Made by a program: the position numbers and the translations under genes. The notes beneath the pieces were generated by a model. It saw nothing but the letters and a program-made list of their open reading frames with translations. It was not told the DNA's origin and did not search any database. Shown here in pieces: positions 32,409 to 33,197 of a stretch of DNA of 33,197 nucleotides. Numbering within the stretch: the first letter of the stretch is position 1; each line of letters opens with the position of its first letter. The DNA comes from Lentisphaeria bacterium UBA7640. GTDB lineage: Bacteria > Verrucomicrobiota > Lentisphaeria > Victivallales > Victivallaceae. The stretch covers positions 1 through 33,197 of the forward strand of contig DLIO01000036.1 of assembly GCA_002483765.1 (NCBI GenBank), given 5' to 3'.

Positions 32409-33194
32409 ATGCGCACCGATAATAATCGTATTTTTTTGATAGCATTGGCCGTTTTGGTCGGAGGGTTTTTATTATTTATGATTTTGCCAGGATCTGGTTG
32501 TTCCAAGAAAAAAGATGCTCAAACTACGGCAAATAAAGATAAAATGTCGCCGGCAATGCGCACCTATTTCGAACGGATAGAAAATCCACCCACTCCAGAT
32601 AAAGCAATGGAGATACTTCGAATTGGGAACCAGCGTTATGTCCAAATGAAATCGAACTACGCTCTAGGCAACAACATTGAACGTCGAAGTTTCTTAAAAG
32701 ACGGGCAATGGCCGTATGCCATCATCTTAACCTCCTGCGATTCGCGTATTATACCTGAATATCTTTTTGACGCTGGGCTCGGCGATTTGGTGGTAATTAG
32801 AGTTGCAGGCCCAGTTCTCGGGACATCAGTCTTCAGCGCGATTGAAAACGTACTGCTAGAGGGCCGTTGCCATTTGCTCGTGATCATGGGACATGAAGAT
32901 AATATTGCCATCAAACAAGCGATTAAAGCGGTAGAACACCCTGGCTCCAGTGAATCGTTCTGGATTGACTCAGTTGGACATAAAATCATCCCATCCGTAC
33001 TGAATGCGAAGAAAAACAGATCTGAAAATTCACGCATGGAAGAGGCCGTTTCGCGTTTGAATATTGAAGCGGTTATGGCTGAACTTAAAGCGGGAAGTAA
33101 ACTCATCCAGCGCCATGTCGATTCCAATAAACTAAAATTGATCGGCGCATACGCCAAAATACACTCTGGCAAAGTCGGTCAATTGAAAAAGTAA
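32409..33194 (+). CDS. Beta-carbonic-anhydrase-like lipoprotein lacking one zinc ligand
   Basis: This 261-residue protein starts with a membrane segment (about 8-26) and a possible lipobox, GSGC, with Cys31, so it is probably an exported lipoprotein. Residues about 60-255 match beta-carbonic anhydrase: SCDSR (C110, D111, R113) gives the first zinc ligand and the Asp/Arg dyad, VVIRVAGPVLGTSVFSAIE follows, and MGH (H162) gives the second ligand. The third ligand, a Cys three residues after this His in active enzymes, is Asn here (N165, in GHEDN). The C-terminal IGAYAKIHSGKV strand is normal. It may be inactive, bind metal differently, or have another role. GGAGG supports the start. It follows a probable promoter and is complete to the stop. 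Confidence 0.85.
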   Translation: MRTDNNRIFLIALAVLVGGFLLFMILPGSGCSKKKDAQTTANKDKMSPAMRTYFERIENPPTPDKAMEILRIGNQRYVQMKSNYALGNNIERRSFLKDGQWPYAIILTSCDSRIIPEYLFDAGLGDLVVIRVAGPVLGTSVFSAIENVLLEGRCHLLVIMGHEDNIAIKQAIKAVEHPGSSESFWIDSVGHKIIPSVLNAKKNRSENSRMEEAVSRLNIEAVMAELKAGSKLIQRHVDSNKLKLIGAYAKIHSGKVGQLKK

Positions 33195-33197
33195 ACG

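Overview
The window looks like chromosomal DNA of a Gram-negative (diderm) heterotroph. It carries an outer-membrane assembly gene (bamA), a lipopolysaccharide-export permease (LptF/LptG family), apolipoprotein N-acyltransferase (lnt), secA with a SEC-C tail, mraY and ftsH. The 695-residue protein with GreA only at its C-terminus resembles the long GreA known from Chlamydia. I therefore lean to the PVC superphylum (Lentisphaerota, Kiritimatiellota or Verrucomicrobiota-like). That placement is inference; there is no rRNA or tRNA gene in the window to settle it.

Region 1 (1-6968) is an A+T-rich defence module, all on the + strand. It holds the C-terminal part of an Eco57I-like adenine methyltransferase, a T5orf172 (GIY-YIG) nuclease-SF2 helicase fusion, a DUF262-DUF1524 (GmrSD-like) nuclease, a classical HNH endonuclease and a 61-residue winged-helix protein. 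The genes are 9-75 bases apart and read as one transcription unit with three different nuclease domains, which fits a composite restriction system.

Region 2 (about 6970-8540) is the edge of that island. It is a mosaic of degenerate 'ACCACGGA/CACGAA' intergenic repeats, a GC-rich palindrome and a RhuM-family gene cut short where a repeat begins. A related repeat island recurs at about 11293-11645.

Region 3 (8541-33197) is mostly housekeeping. It contains a YeiH-family transporter divergent from its likely LysR regulator; a DUF805 membrane protein; an LptF/LptG permease; hisB-mraY-DA1-like zinc peptidase; a zinc-ribbon protein-pyrE-secA-small membrane protein; and, on the minus strand, FHA protein-ftsH-DUF167. 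After these come bamA-DUF493; minus-strand greA-metallophosphoesterase; lnt-membrane protein; and a beta-carbonic-anhydrase-like lipoprotein that lacks one zinc ligand. A palindrome with a GCGCGCGCA stem and TTA loop occurs three times (about 7.4, 15.7 and 32.3 kb), with a decayed copy near 20.7 kb, so it is probably a genome-wide REP-like element. I saw no tRNA, rRNA, CRISPR array or complete insertion sequence.
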